This document shows, in pieces, positions 12,633-22,001 of a stretch of DNA of 64,000 bases. This stretch comes from PoT sp049331405 (lineage in GTDB: Bacteria > Planctomycetota > Planctomycetia > Isosphaerales > Isosphaeraceae), in contig NZ_CP186274.1 of the NCBI RefSeq assembly GCF_049331405.1, forward strand, positions 8,680,001 to 8,744,000, written 5' to 3'. Numbering within the stretch: the stretch's first letter is position 1; each line of letters opens with the position of its first letter. The notes beneath the pieces are model-generated. The model was not told the DNA's origin. It worked only from the letters and a program-made list of their open reading frames with translations, and did not search any database. Made by a program: the position numbers and the translations under genes.

Positions 12633-13523
12633 TTACTGATTGGTCCGGGGCTGCGTGTTCTGGACGGGGGGAGCGTTCTTGAGGTCTGGGACCGGGGCGA
12701 CCTGCTCGGGCTGGGCGCCGGTCTTCAGCAAGTTCTTGGCTGAGTTGGCCGGCTCGGGGACCTGGAGCAGCTTGATCTGGCTGGTCAGGATGCGCTGGGC
12801 CGTTTGGGCCTCCTGCGGGGAGATCTGGCCGTCGTTGTTGGCGTCCAGGGCCTTGAAGACGACGTGGGCCGGCACGGTGATGGCCTTGTCATACTCGGCC
12901 TGGCTCAACTGGCCGTTGTGGTCGGCGTCGGCGGTGTCGAAGACCGTCTGGGCGATTGCGCGGACGGCTCCGACGGCCGCGGCATTAACCTCGGTGGGGT
13001 TGAGCTGGCCGTCGCGGTTGGTGTCGGCCGAGGCGTAGAGGCTCTGCACGGCGGAGTTCACGATCTGCCGGAGCTCGGAGCTCTGGACCTGCCCGTCGCC
13101 GTTGCTATCGACCACGGCGAGGAAGCCCTGGGCCACATTCGGGTTCGGGGTGCTTTCGCCCGTGGGGCTCGGCTGCTTCACCCGATCCATGATGGACTTG
13201 AGGATCGGACGCTGGGCGAGGAACGCGTCCTGGGCCTGGCGGAACTCCTCCTTCGAGAGCGTTCCGTCGCCGTTGGCATCGGCGCGGAAGAAGAAGCCGC
13301 CCACTACGAGATTCCCGGCGTCGACGGCCTCGCGCTGCGAGATCTGTCCATCGTTGTTTTCATCTGCAACCTTGAAGAGCATCTTGCCGGAGTCCTGCAG
13401 GTCCTGCAGGTTGTCGATAGGGCCGGGGACGTCATTCGCCCCCTGATCGGCGGCTTGGGCCGAGAAGGTGCAGAATCCGAGGCTGAGGGCACCAACACCG
13501 AGCAACGCGAGTCGTTTGCGCAT
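12633..13523 (-). CDS. Secreted protein with six EF-hand calcium-binding loops
   Basis: 296 residues. A signal peptide (residues 1-25: MRKRLALLGVGALSLGF then SAQAA) is followed by six canonical 12-residue EF-hand loops at about 54-65 (DENNDGQISQRE), 82-93 (DANGDGTLSKEE), 139-150 (DSNGDGQVQSSE), 167-178 (DTNRDGQLNPTE), 199-210 (DADHNGQLSQAE) and 227-238 (DANNDGQISPQE). All keep Asp at position 1 and Glu at 12, so all should bind calcium. The C-tail is rich in Pro, Gln and Asn. The ATG at 13523 has GGAGAAG six bases upstream; an open frame ten codons longer exists but lacks a site. The role is unknown; an extracellular or periplasmic calcium-dependent structural or signalling function is inferred. 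Confidence 0.88.
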   Translation of the reverse strand: MRKRLALLGVGALSLGFCTFSAQAADQGANDVPGPIDNLQDLQDSGKMLFKVADENNDGQISQREAVDAGNLVVGGFFFRADANGDGTLSKEEFRQAQDAFLAQRPILKSIMDRVKQPSPTGESTPNPNVAQGFLAVVDSNGDGQVQSSELRQIVNSAVQSLYASADTNRDGQLNPTEVNAAAVGAVRAIAQTVFDTADADHNGQLSQAEYDKAITVPAHVVFKALDANNDGQISPQEAQTAQRILTSQIKLLQVPEPANSAKNLLKTGAQPEQVAPVPDLKNAPPVQNTQPRTNQ

Positions 13524-14206
13524 GGATGTCTTCTCCGTAATGGCTGTCAACATATATGGCAGCCTCCGACGATCCGTCCACGCTTCCGAGCCTGTTTCGG
13601 AACGCGTCGTTCGTCAAAGTCGTCGATGAGAGTCTTAGCAAGGGAAGTGCCAAGGGCCGACTTCTCCCGGAACAAACCACTTCCGGAAGCGAGCCCGGGT
13701 TCGCAAGTCCCCCTCTTTAACCCAGCCTCACACCAGACACGGAAAATCGACGGAGAGAGCTCATCCGCAAGGCTGTATTCAGGCACTTCAATGCCCAAAT
13801 CGAGACCCGAGACCTGCAGCTTGAGCGATTGATTCTTTCATGGACACGTCGTTGGTTCCGATCCATGTCTAGAGACGAGAATCGTTCTGCATGAAGCGAG
13901 GCATTGACATGCTTCGACGATTCAATCACGTGGGAAGCCTGGTGAGAGGTGATCAGGGAGGATAGGAAGGTCTGCGAGAGAGATCGGATGAGGCAAAGCG
14001 GAAGGGAGGCTTGAGCTGAACCGAAAAGGACGGGATGAAAGCGAGCCAAGAAGAATCAACAAGAATTCAACATCGTCATATTCAAAAATCGCTGATCAAA
14101 TCCAAGCAAACCCAAGGCTCAAGAAATATTTACACACGTCACGACATTTCAGCGAGGAAGGACGTAAGGGGGAGATCGACAGAGATCCTCGCGACGACGT
14201 CGAATT
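13524..14206. other. Intergenic region, AT-rich in part
   Basis: About 680 bases between two minus-strand genes. 14040-14160 is notably AT-rich for this genome (runs such as CAAGAAATATTTACACACG). Short open frames exist on both strands but none has a credible start site or homology. Probably the promoter region of the EF-hand gene plus non-coding sequence. Confidence 0.5.
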
Positions 14207-14605
14207 TCAGCGGAACATCTGGCCGCGGCCGACGGCCTCGAAGGCGTCGCGAATGTGCTCGATGGTCGGGGACTGACGCCCCTCGGGCCAGACGATCGCG
14301 ACGACGTCGAACCGGCAGCGCTGCTCGAGGAGGTCATGTTCCTTGAGGAATCGGAGGGCGGCGAGGGTCAATCGGCGCTGTTTCTCGGGAGTGACGGCCT
14401 CGGCGGGGTTCCCCTGGCGACGCGCCTTCACCTCCACGAAGACGAGCGTATTGCCGTCCCGGGCGATGAGGTCGACCTCTCCATGGGGCGTGAGATAACC
14501 GCGGACCAGGATGCGGAGCCCCTGGCGACGGAGGTAGCGAGCGGCTTCCCGCTCGCCCTCCCGCCCGAGTATCCGGCTCAGCATGGCCCGCAGCATGTTC
14601 CTCAT
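14207..14605 (-). CDS. YraN family (UPF0102) endonuclease-like protein
   Basis: 132 residues, normal length for YraN. The restriction-endonuclease-like core is visible: GREGEREAARYLRRQG (helix with Glu), then GEVDLIARD (Asp45), LVFVEVKAR (Glu58, Lys60) and a C-terminal RFDVVAI strand. The D-ExK arrangement is the predicted nuclease active site; a biological substrate is not established for this family. It lies 29 bases after a small lipoprotein gene on the same strand, so the two may be co-transcribed. YraN is often near rnhB or mraZ, but not here. Confidence 0.9.
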   Translation of the reverse strand: MRNMLRAMLSRILGREGEREAARYLRRQGLRILVRGYLTPHGEVDLIARDGNTLVFVEVKARRQGNPAEAVTPEKQRRLTLAALRFLKEHDLLEQRCRFDVVAIVWPEGRQSPTIEHIRDAFEAVGRGQMFR

Positions 14606-14634
14606 CGCGAAGACTACCTAACTCCCTGCGAGGA

Positions 14635-14886
14635 TCAGGGAATCCCGAGGCTTCGCTCGATGTCGCGTCCCTCGTTGCTGAGGGCACCCGGGAGCCTCGA
14701 GGCCTTGAAGAAGCCCTTCGCCGGTTTCGACTCCACGGCACCGGCCTTGCTCTCGCGATCGTCGTCCTCGTAAGGAGTGGCCGGGGACGACGAACGGACC
14801 TCATTATTCAGCAGGTCGCATCCAGTGAAGACGATGCCGGCCAATAAGAGTACCGCGGCCAGCCCGAGAATTCGTCGTGTCATCAT
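14635..14886 (-). CDS. Small lipoprotein, function unknown
   Basis: 83 residues. Positive N-terminus (MTRR), hydrophobic core (ILGLAAVLLLAGIVF) and lipobox VFTGC with Cys23, so it should be lipidated and membrane-anchored. The mature part is short and polar (SSSPATPYEDDDRES) and ends with a weakly conserved helix. I do not recognise a family. It is the first gene of a possible two-gene unit with yraN. Confidence 0.75.
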   Translation of the reverse strand: MMTRRILGLAAVLLLAGIVFTGCDLLNNEVRSSSPATPYEDDDRESKAGAVESKPAKGFFKASRLPGALSNEGRDIERSLGIP

Positions 14887-15003
14887 GACATCACCTTGAA
14901 CGGACCCCTCGGTCCGGGTCGAGACTGTGTCGACAAGGTAGCGTGCAGGCGAGCGCCTTCGCGAGGTGAAGTGCGGGATATTGCCAGAATCCCGCCGGGT
15001 CGT

Positions 15004-16548
15004 CTAGGCCACTTCGACCGCCTCGGGGCTCGAGGGCCGACTGCGCCAGCCCAGGACCAGGATCGTGGTCCCGACGAACGGGAGCAGGCCTACGAGCACG
15101 AACAACGGCGCGAAGCTGCCGGTGACATCCTTGACTCGCCCGACATACGGCAGGATCCCCGCCGCGAACAGGTTCCCGAGCCCTCCCAGGATGCCGACGA
15201 CCAACCCCGTGTGCTTCGGGGCCACCTCCTGCGTGAAGGTGAAGTAGTTCGCCATGTAGGCCGCGGTCCCGAGCGCCATCAGGGCGAGCAGGATCATCGC
15301 GACGAGGTCATTGCGAATGGCCCCGACGAGGGCCCCGCCGCCGATGAGGATCGTGCACGACGCCATCACGAGCATGCGGGACCTCGAGGCGGGGACGCCT
15401 CGCGACGCCACGTAACGCGAGCAGGCTCCGCCGCCCAGGTTGCCGATGTCGGCCGCGATGAACGGCACCGCGCTCAGGAGGCCGCTCGCCAGATACTTGG
15501 CGTCCCCCTTCAAGGTCGGGACCATCTGCTGGAACTTCGCCATCAAGGCCACGAGCGACGTGAGTTCGCGGTCATCCAGCAGGTACGAGGGGAGCCAGTT
15601 CGCGAGAAAATGCCAGCAGACGTTGATACAAATGGAGACGGCGACCATGATCCAGAAATTGCGCTGGCGGACGACCTCGCCGAGGCTCAGGGCCCAGTCG
15701 GCCCCCTTCAACGACTGCGAAGGGAGCAGGAGCGCGATGAGGAGCAGGCCGATCATCAGCGTGGCCACGCTCCACCAGAGCGCGGGGAGCCCGTAGCGGA
15801 TTGCCGAGAGCGCGATCATGACTGACAACGCGGCGACACCGCCGAAGGCCGAGCGGGCGAGGCCCGAGAGCCTCGGCTTGCCCAGGCCGAACTCGTCGTC
15901 GATCGCGAGCCTTGGCGAGGCCCTGCCCGCAAGAAGCGACTGGCGCTCGCCCCCCAGGATGAAGAGCCAGACTCCCACCCAGACGAAGCCGAGCGTGCCG
16001 ACGCAGACGAAGGCCGCGCGCCAGCCGAATTGCGCCGTGAGTAGGGTGACGATCACCGGGGTCAGGACCGCCCCGACCGCCGCCCCCGAGTTGAAGATGC
16101 CATTTCCGAGGCTCCGATCCGACGGCGGCAGGATCAAGGCCGTCGTCCTCAAGGCGCAGGGCCAGTTGAATGACTCGCCGACTCCCAGCAAGGCGCGGAA
16201 GATCATGAGGCCGGCGAGGCTCGGGGCGAAGGCCGAGGCGATGCCGGCGAGCGACCACCAGGTGACCGCCAAGGCATAGGCGGTCCGCACATTCACCCGG
16301 TCGACGATGTAGCCGGCCGGGACCTGGAAGAGGGCGTAGGTCAGGGCGAACGACGCGAGCACCCAGCCGTAGCCCTCGTTGAGGAGGTGGAACTCCGCCT
16401 TCACTTTCACGCCGACCAGGGCCATCGCCTGGCGATCCATATAGTTGAGCACGGTCGAGGCGAACATCAGCCAGCAGATGCCCCAGGCCCAGCCCGGTGT
16501 CCGCCCCGTCGCGAGAGTTTTGCCTGCGTTCGCTTCGATGGATGCCAA
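15004..16548 (-). CDS. MFS transporter, anion:cation symporter / hexuronate (ExuT)-like
   Basis: 514 residues, about 12 membrane helices with a longer cytoplasmic loop in the middle (GGERQSLLAGRASPRL onwards). Family features near the N-terminus are NYMDRQAMAL in helix 1, GYIVDRVNVR after helix 2 and GVGESFNWPCALR in helix 4, as in hexuronate/gluconate symporters. I chose the TTG at 16548 because GGAGG precedes it by six bases; an ATG five codons upstream (16563) would contain that site within the coding sequence. The frame stays open far upstream, but the extension is not transporter-like. Hexuronate uptake is a family-level guess. It faces the AsmA-like gene across a 234-base divergent promoter region. 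Confidence 0.88.
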   Translation of the reverse strand: MASIEANAGKTLATGRTPGWAWGICWLMFASTVLNYMDRQAMALVGVKVKAEFHLLNEGYGWVLASFALTYALFQVPAGYIVDRVNVRTAYALAVTWWSLAGIASAFAPSLAGLMIFRALLGVGESFNWPCALRTTALILPPSDRSLGNGIFNSGAAVGAVLTPVIVTLLTAQFGWRAAFVCVGTLGFVWVGVWLFILGGERQSLLAGRASPRLAIDDEFGLGKPRLSGLARSAFGGVAALSVMIALSAIRYGLPALWWSVATLMIGLLLIALLLPSQSLKGADWALSLGEVVRQRNFWIMVAVSICINVCWHFLANWLPSYLLDDRELTSLVALMAKFQQMVPTLKGDAKYLASGLLSAVPFIAADIGNLGGGACSRYVASRGVPASRSRMLVMASCTILIGGGALVGAIRNDLVAMILLALMALGTAAYMANYFTFTQEVAPKHTGLVVGILGGLGNLFAAGILPYVGRVKDVTGSFAPLFVLVGLLPFVGTTILVLGWRSRPSSPEAVEVA

Positions 16549-16782
16549 ACGAATTCCTCCCATTCGCGGATGACGATACGAGCGTCGGATCGAGCCCGCG
16601 CCGGCCTCAAGCCTGCCAGAACGCTCGGGGCGTCGCAATGAGATAATCGGTCGCCGTACGGTCCCTATCGCGCGCCCTGGCCATCGGATAGCATGGGAAA
16701 GATGTAGGGATGGGTCGAATCGTGGCCCCAGTCCCTCGGGCATCGAGCCCTGGGCCGAGGCAAACTTGGAGGTCGACTCATC

Positions 16783-19700
16783 ATGACGGACACGAACGCG
16801 CCGGCCGGGCGACGCCGCAGGAGGCTCAAGATCGCGGGGCTCGTCTTTGTCGTCGGACTCGTCGCGATCGCGGCCGCCATCCCCTGGCTCCTGGGAACTC
16901 CCCCCGTCCGCCGCTGGCTCATCGTGAGGGCGAACCGGGTGCTCGCGCCGGGGGAGATCCAGTTCCGTAGCATCCGCTTCTCCTGGTTCGGGCCGACGCG
17001 GCTCGCCGGCTTCCAGATTCGCAACGACCGCAAGGTGCCTGTCGTCGCGTGCAGCACGGCGACCTGGGATCGCAACCTCTGGCAGATCCTCTTCGACCGC
17101 CCGAGGTACGGGACGCTCCACCTCGACCATCCCGACCTCCGCGTCGAACGCAGGCTCAACGGCGACGTCGACCTCTACGAGGCCATCAAGCCCATCCTGA
17201 GCAAGAACCCCAAGGTCGACCTCCACGTCCGCGTGATCGACGGCAAACTCCGGTTCCAGGACGACTCGCAGGCCACGCCGGTCGTGGCGGAACGCGTGAA
17301 TCTCAAGCTCGACATCCCCTCAGCCCCCAACCCGCTCTCCTGGGACCTCCAGCTCAAGAACGCCGGGAATCCCAGGGCGGCGAAGCTCGACCTCAAGGGA
17401 CGCTACGAGCGATGGAAGGTCGAGTCGGATGGGTCGTCGCTCCTGGCGATCGACGCCAGGGGAGACGCGTGGACCTGGACTTATGGGACGCCCGAACTCG
17501 CCTTCTCGGGGATCTTCGGCGGCGAGCTCGCCGTCAGGAGTGAGCTGGGCCGATGGCAACTCGACGGCAAGCTCGGCATGGATGCGGTCGAGGCCTCGGG
17601 CTCGATGCTGGCCGGCGACCGCCCTCGGTTCGGCACCATCGCGGCCGAATTGCACGCGAAGGAGACGTCGCAAGGGTGGGACATCGGGCAGTTCGACGTC
17701 CGTTCTCCGATCGTGCAGGTCCGGGCGAAGTCGGCCCCCTCGGTGGGCTCGCAGCTCGAAGGAAGCATCGACCTCGCCGCGCTCCTCCGCGAACTGCCGC
17801 ATCGGCTCCACGTCCGCGAAGGGGTCGTGCTCGACAAGGGGAACGCGACGTTCTCGGCCAGCTCGAAGGCCGAACGGGGCGTGCAGGCCTGGGACATCGA
17901 AGCCAGGATCTCCGACCTCGAGGCTCGCGACCACGACCGGGCCCTGACGCTCAAGGAGCCGGCGACCGTCTCGGCACGCCTCAGGCCGACCGGGACGAGT
18001 TGGGGCCTCGACCGCCTGGCCGCACGCACGAAGTCGCTCGACATCCAGGGGACGGGGGATCTCGAAAATGGAATTGAGCTCTCGGGGAACATCGACATCC
18101 AGGCGTTCCTCGGCGAGTTCCGCGAGATCCTCGCCATCAACTCCCCGGGGCTCAGCGGCAAAGGTTCCTTCCAGGGCAAGTACAGACGCGACGGCAAGGG
18201 CTACCAGGCGACCCTCGACGCGAAGCTCCAGCAGCTCGGGCTGGGGAGCGAGGCGAACGGGTTCCACCGCGAGGCGGCCCAGGTCCAGGTGGCTATCCAG
18301 GGACTTTCCGGATCGTTGGGGTTTCCCGAGTCCTGGTCGAGCCTCCAGTTGGGGCTGGCCAGCGGCGACATCACCGGCAATTGCGTGGTCGAGAGCCGCG
18401 ACGGCAAGCGCGAGATCAACGGCTCGGCCCGTTTTCCCCTCGCCACGAACCGGCAAGGCGACGCGAAGCTCGACGCCCACTGGGATAGCCAGGGCCTCGC
18501 CATAGAGCAGGTCGACATCGGGCTCACCCCGTCTGGCCCCGACGCGGCCGACGCGCCGCCCCGCCTGACGGCCCGAGGCCAGCTCGATTTGACGAAGGGG
18601 GAACTGACACTGTTTCCCGCCGACGACGTGAAGGGCCCCCGGGCTATCGCACTCGGAGAGGATGGGCTTCGCGTGACGGGCCTCGGCGGAGAGGGCTCCC
18701 CTCGCGGCACCTTGACGCTGGTCGGCGACGTCGCCTCGGTCGTCCGGTCACTGGCGGATCCTAACGACTCGCCGCTGGCCGGCTTGTCGGGCGAATGGTC
18801 GGCCCAGGTCTCGCTCGAGACGGAGGCGAAAGCGTCGAGGCTCGCGGCCCGCGTGGATGTGCTCAACCTCGGGCGTCGGGTCGAGGGGGAGGTGCAGCGC
18901 ACCGTCGAGGGGCCGATCCGGCTCGCGCTGAACGCCGACTACGCCCACGCCTCGGATCAGCTCGAGATCCCCGAGCTTTCTCTCGCCAGCACGTACGGCT
19001 CGGTCCAGGGCTCGGGAAAGATCCTCGAGCTGGGCGGCGAACAAAAGGTCGACCTCCGCGGCTCCTTGCTACCTAACTGGGAGAAGCTCACCGAGCTGGC
19101 CTCGCAGCGTATCGAGCCGGGTGCGAAGGCCACGGGCAAGGCGAGCCCCTGGTCGTTGCAGGGCTCGTTTCAGGACGCCCGGGGCGAGGATCCCTTCCGC
19201 ACGATCGCCGCGAAGGTCGGAGTCAGCATCGAGGAACTGGACATCTACGGGCTCCACACCGGCCCGACCGAGCTGGCCCTCGAGGCCGCCGGGGGCAAGC
19301 TGAAGGTTGCGCCGATCGACACGAGCCTGAACGGGGGCCGCGTGCATCTCGAGCCGGGGATCCTGATCGATCCCAATGACGGCGTCGTCCTGCGTCTCGG
19401 CGACAACTCGAGCATCGAGGACGCCGAGATCAATGAGGAGGTCTCGCGACGGTTCCTATCTTATGTCGCCCCGATCCTCGACCGCGCAACTCGAGCGAAG
19501 GGCAGCGTCTCGGTGGACGTGAAGGATGCGTACCTACCCCTCGATCCGAGGGCCAAGCGGGCGACCTCCGTCGACGGGGCGGTGGTCTTCCAGGACGTCG
19601 AGTTCACCCCGGGCCCGTTCGTCGACACCCTGTTCGACATCGTCGGCCGCGAGGAGCGCCCGACGATCAAGCTGAACGACCCGGTCTCACTCACGATCGC

Positions 19701-20121
19701 CGACCACCGCGTCTACCAGCAAGGGCTGGCCTTCCCTCTGGGCAAGCTGACCGAGGTCCGTCTCGAAGGCTGGGTCGACTTCGATCGCAACATCGAGATG
19801 AAGGCGAGCGTCCCACTCACCACCGCGATGGTGGGCAACCGCCCCTTGCTCGGCAACATCGTCGGAGGCACGCGCATTCAGGTCCCGATCCGAGGCACCC
19901 TCAGCAAGCCGGTCGTCGACCGCGACGCCATGAACTTCGCCCTCAAGGACCTGGGCAAGACCCTCCTCGAACGCTCCGCCGTGCAGGGGGCCGCCGCGAT
20001 CCTCGAACGCCTCACCAAGGGCCGCGACCCCAACGCCCCGCCGCCGCTGACACCGCAAGAACGCAAGGCCCAGCGTCAGGAACGCCGGGAAGAGCGGAAG
20101 AAGGCCCGCCAGCGGCCGTGA
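16783..20121 (+). CDS. AsmA/TamB-like envelope protein (large repeat beta-groove type)
   Basis: 1112 residues. Basic N-terminus (GRRRRRLK), one membrane helix (residues 18-37, ends AAIPWLLGTPPVRRWL) and then a very long periplasmic region made of short alternating beta-strand sequence such as GTLHLDHPDLRV, LHVRVIDGKLRF and ELSGNIDIQAFL, typical of AsmA-like bridge proteins. The C-terminus has an AsmA-like block (LTEVRLEGWVDFDRNIEMKA, then IRGTLSKPVVD) and ends in a charged tail (QERKAQRQERREERKKARQ). Family members are thought to move lipids between membranes or to assist outer-membrane assembly. Start ATG has GGAGG ten bases before. Family-level call is good; exact subfamily is uncertain. 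Confidence 0.82.
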   Translation: MTDTNAPAGRRRRRLKIAGLVFVVGLVAIAAAIPWLLGTPPVRRWLIVRANRVLAPGEIQFRSIRFSWFGPTRLAGFQIRNDRKVPVVACSTATWDRNLWQILFDRPRYGTLHLDHPDLRVERRLNGDVDLYEAIKPILSKNPKVDLHVRVIDGKLRFQDDSQATPVVAERVNLKLDIPSAPNPLSWDLQLKNAGNPRAAKLDLKGRYERWKVESDGSSLLAIDARGDAWTWTYGTPELAFSGIFGGELAVRSELGRWQLDGKLGMDAVEASGSMLAGDRPRFGTIAAELHAKETSQGWDIGQFDVRSPIVQVRAKSAPSVGSQLEGSIDLAALLRELPHRLHVREGVVLDKGNATFSASSKAERGVQAWDIEARISDLEARDHDRALTLKEPATVSARLRPTGTSWGLDRLAARTKSLDIQGTGDLENGIELSGNIDIQAFLGEFREILAINSPGLSGKGSFQGKYRRDGKGYQATLDAKLQQLGLGSEANGFHREAAQVQVAIQGLSGSLGFPESWSSLQLGLASGDITGNCVVESRDGKREINGSARFPLATNRQGDAKLDAHWDSQGLAIEQVDIGLTPSGPDAADAPPRLTARGQLDLTKGELTLFPADDVKGPRAIALGEDGLRVTGLGGEGSPRGTLTLVGDVASVVRSLADPNDSPLAGLSGEWSAQVSLETEAKASRLAARVDVLNLGRRVEGEVQRTVEGPIRLALNADYAHASDQLEIPELSLASTYGSVQGSGKILELGGEQKVDLRGSLLPNWEKLTELASQRIEPGAKATGKASPWSLQGSFQDARGEDPFRTIAAKVGVSIEELDIYGLHTGPTELALEAAGGKLKVAPIDTSLNGGRVHLEPGILIDPNDGVVLRLGDNSSIEDAEINEEVSRRFLSYVAPILDRATRAKGSVSVDVKDAYLPLDPRAKRATSVDGAVVFQDVEFTPGPFVDTLFDIVGREERPTIKLNDPVSLTIADHRVYQQGLAFPLGKLTEVRLEGWVDFDRNIEMKASVPLTTAMVGNRPLLGNIVGGTRIQVPIRGTLSKPVVDRDAMNFALKDLGKTLLERSAVQGAAAILERLTKGRDPNAPPPLTPQERKAQRQERREERKKARQRP

Positions 20122-20148
20122 TTCGCGGGCGAGTTCTTTGATTCGCTT

Positions 20149-20949
20149 CTACCTGGCTGTTTGTCCGATTCCAGGCTTCGTTCTGTACAGAACAAATCCG
20201 GCGCAACCTCCGCAATATGCCGCCAGAAGTGCAAAGTAATATTGCCCGATGCGATGAAATGCATCAGCATTTGAACTGAGGGACACCTTGCCAATCTTGA
20301 GCACGCCGTCCTGCACCACATAACCAAGCCGAAGCTGCCTCAAGATCAGCCCCAAGGTAATCCTGAGAGGCACATTTTCGACGTCAATTCTCACGGGCGA
20401 CCACATCTTCATTCCTAACTCGCTCATGGCAACTTCGTCGACGTATATCGGAATTCCGTTATCCTTTTCACCTGCGGTAACTGTCCTGATGTATTTAAGC
20501 ACGTCTTCAAGAGCCGTGTCGGTAGGAAATGGCATTGGGACTGGCTGATCTAACTCGGCCTGTATATGCCGATTAAGCTGATCGATTTGGCCATCTGCAG
20601 TGTAGGATGATGCGCCCGACTTAGAGTCTGCAGATCGATGAAGCCAGACATCCAAATGGTCGAGGGCGATCGAAGTGACTACTTCAGGCCGATCCGCTCT
20701 TTCTCCTAACCATGACTCCCAGGTAAGTGCCATCGAGCCCCACCCGAACAGGGTGAAGCCGAGCCAGAATGCCCGGCGTGCTTCCGTCCGGTAGATCACG
20801 GCGAGGATCGCGTAACCCAGGATCGCCAGGGTCATCAGGAGCACGATGGCCGAGGTGATCTCGGAGGGAAATCTCAAGGAAGCGAGGACAAGTCCCATCC
20901 CGAGGGGCAATCCCATCATTCCCGCAACCGAGATCCGCAAGTGTGCCAT
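20149..20949 (-). CDS. Membrane protein with a C-terminal STN-like domain, function unknown
   Basis: 266 residues. Two or three N-terminal hydrophobic helices (residues ~7-70) precede a soluble part. The region VRIDVENVPLRITLGLILRQ followed by LGYVVQDGVLKIG resembles the short STN-type repeat seen in secretins and in many planctomycete proteins. A last hydrophobic helix (YYFALLAAYCGGCAGFVLY) lies near the C-terminus. ATG at 20949 has GGAAGGGG seven bases upstream; a frame 12 codons longer is open. The 3' two-thirds of the gene is visibly lower in GC than the 5' third. Convergent with the AsmA-like gene. Confidence 0.7.
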   Translation of the reverse strand: MAHLRISVAGMMGLPLGMGLVLASLRFPSEITSAIVLLMTLAILGYAILAVIYRTEARRAFWLGFTLFGWGSMALTWESWLGERADRPEVVTSIALDHLDVWLHRSADSKSGASSYTADGQIDQLNRHIQAELDQPVPMPFPTDTALEDVLKYIRTVTAGEKDNGIPIYVDEVAMSELGMKMWSPVRIDVENVPLRITLGLILRQLRLGYVVQDGVLKIGKVSLSSNADAFHRIGQYYFALLAAYCGGCAGFVLYRTKPGIGQTAR

Positions 20950-21077
20950 CACTTTTCCCCTTCCTCTATGTGGCCCTGGAATCAAACTTAGACGGAGGAC
21001 CCGGGGATAGGGTTCCGGGAACCTTCCTTGACGGCTCGTCGGGAGATTGAACCACGAAACTGCGGCGAGGAGACGAC

Positions 21078-21794
21078 ATGCTTTCCTTCGTCATCCCGGC
21101 CTACAACGAGGAGAAGCTACTCGGCCGCACGCTGGCCAGTTTGATCGTCGCGGCCAGGGCATCGGGGGAGCCGTTCGAGGTCGTGGTCGCGGACGATGCA
21201 TCGACGGACGGCACGGCCGCCATCGCGAACGAGAACGGCGCCCGCGTCGTGGCGGTCCAACATCGCCAGATCGCCGCGACGAGGAACGCGGGGGCCAGGG
21301 AAGCCATCGGCGATATGCTGATCTTCGTCGATGCCGATACGATTGTCGACGAGAGGGTGATCCGCTCGGCGGTCGGGGCTATGAAAGGCGGTGCCGCGGG
21401 CGGGGGGTGCGGGTTCCGCTTCGACGGTCGTTTGCCGCTCTATGGTCGGATCCTGGAGGCGATCACAGTCCCCGCCTATCGGGCCCTGGGGCTCGCGAGC
21501 GGTTGCTTCCTGTTCTGCACCCGCGAGGCTTTTCAGGGGGTCGGCGGCTTCAATGAAGGGCTGTTCGGGGCGGAGGAGGCCGCGATGAGTCGGGCCCTCC
21601 GCAAGCAGGGGCGATTCGTCATCCTTAGGGAGAACGTGACGACCTCGGGTCGCAAGCTGAGGGCCTATTCGGCGCGGGAGGTCCTGGGCTTGCTGGCGCA
21701 ACTGGCCCTTTCCCGGACGCGATCCGTCCGGCGGAGGGAGGGGTTGGACATCTGGTACGGGCCTCGCCGAGATGACCCGGGCTCCGCGCAATGA
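21078..21794 (+). CDS. Family 2 glycosyltransferase
   Basis: 238 residues, a single GT-A domain. FVIPAYNEEKLLGRTL at the N-terminus, VVVADDASTDGTAAIA at ~36-51, and the metal-binding DXD as IFVDADT near residue 85 are the standard family 2 motifs. GVGGFNEGLFGAEEAAMSRAL supplies the usual C-terminal acceptor-site EE region. No membrane helix is evident, so it is probably a cytoplasmic or peripheral enzyme. ATG at 21078 is preceded by GAGGAGAC. Donor and acceptor sugars cannot be deduced. The next gene on the same strand starts about 200 bases downstream. Confidence 0.92.
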   Translation: MLSFVIPAYNEEKLLGRTLASLIVAARASGEPFEVVVADDASTDGTAAIANENGARVVAVQHRQIAATRNAGAREAIGDMLIFVDADTIVDERVIRSAVGAMKGGAAGGGCGFRFDGRLPLYGRILEAITVPAYRALGLASGCFLFCTREAFQGVGGFNEGLFGAEEAAMSRALRKQGRFVILRENVTTSGRKLRAYSAREVLGLLAQLALSRTRSVRRREGLDIWYGPRRDDPGSAQ

Positions 21795-22001
21795 TGTCGC
21801 TCGCATCGAGCCTCCAACTTCGCAGCCCTTGCGAATCCGACATTCCTGCCGATCCGCCTCGCCTGTTATGATCCAGCGCGGACGACCTTGGGAACCGCGC
21901 GCGTTCTCGACGCCCGAACACGCTTCAACGCCGAAGCCTCCCACGCCCAGGCCGCCTCGTGGCCGGCTCGACTGGCCCACTTCGATTCGACAGGAACAGG
22001 C

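Noticed and set aside
16549..17226. Extension of the MFS gene upstream of 16548
   Set aside because: The open frame overlaps the divergent AsmA-like gene and codes for charged low-complexity sequence; the ribosome site and the transporter homology both point to 16548.
17320..18480. Antisense open frame within the AsmA-like gene
   Set aside because: The sense frame shows a continuous beta-repeat protein; the antisense product is Arg/Leu/Glu-rich without motif.
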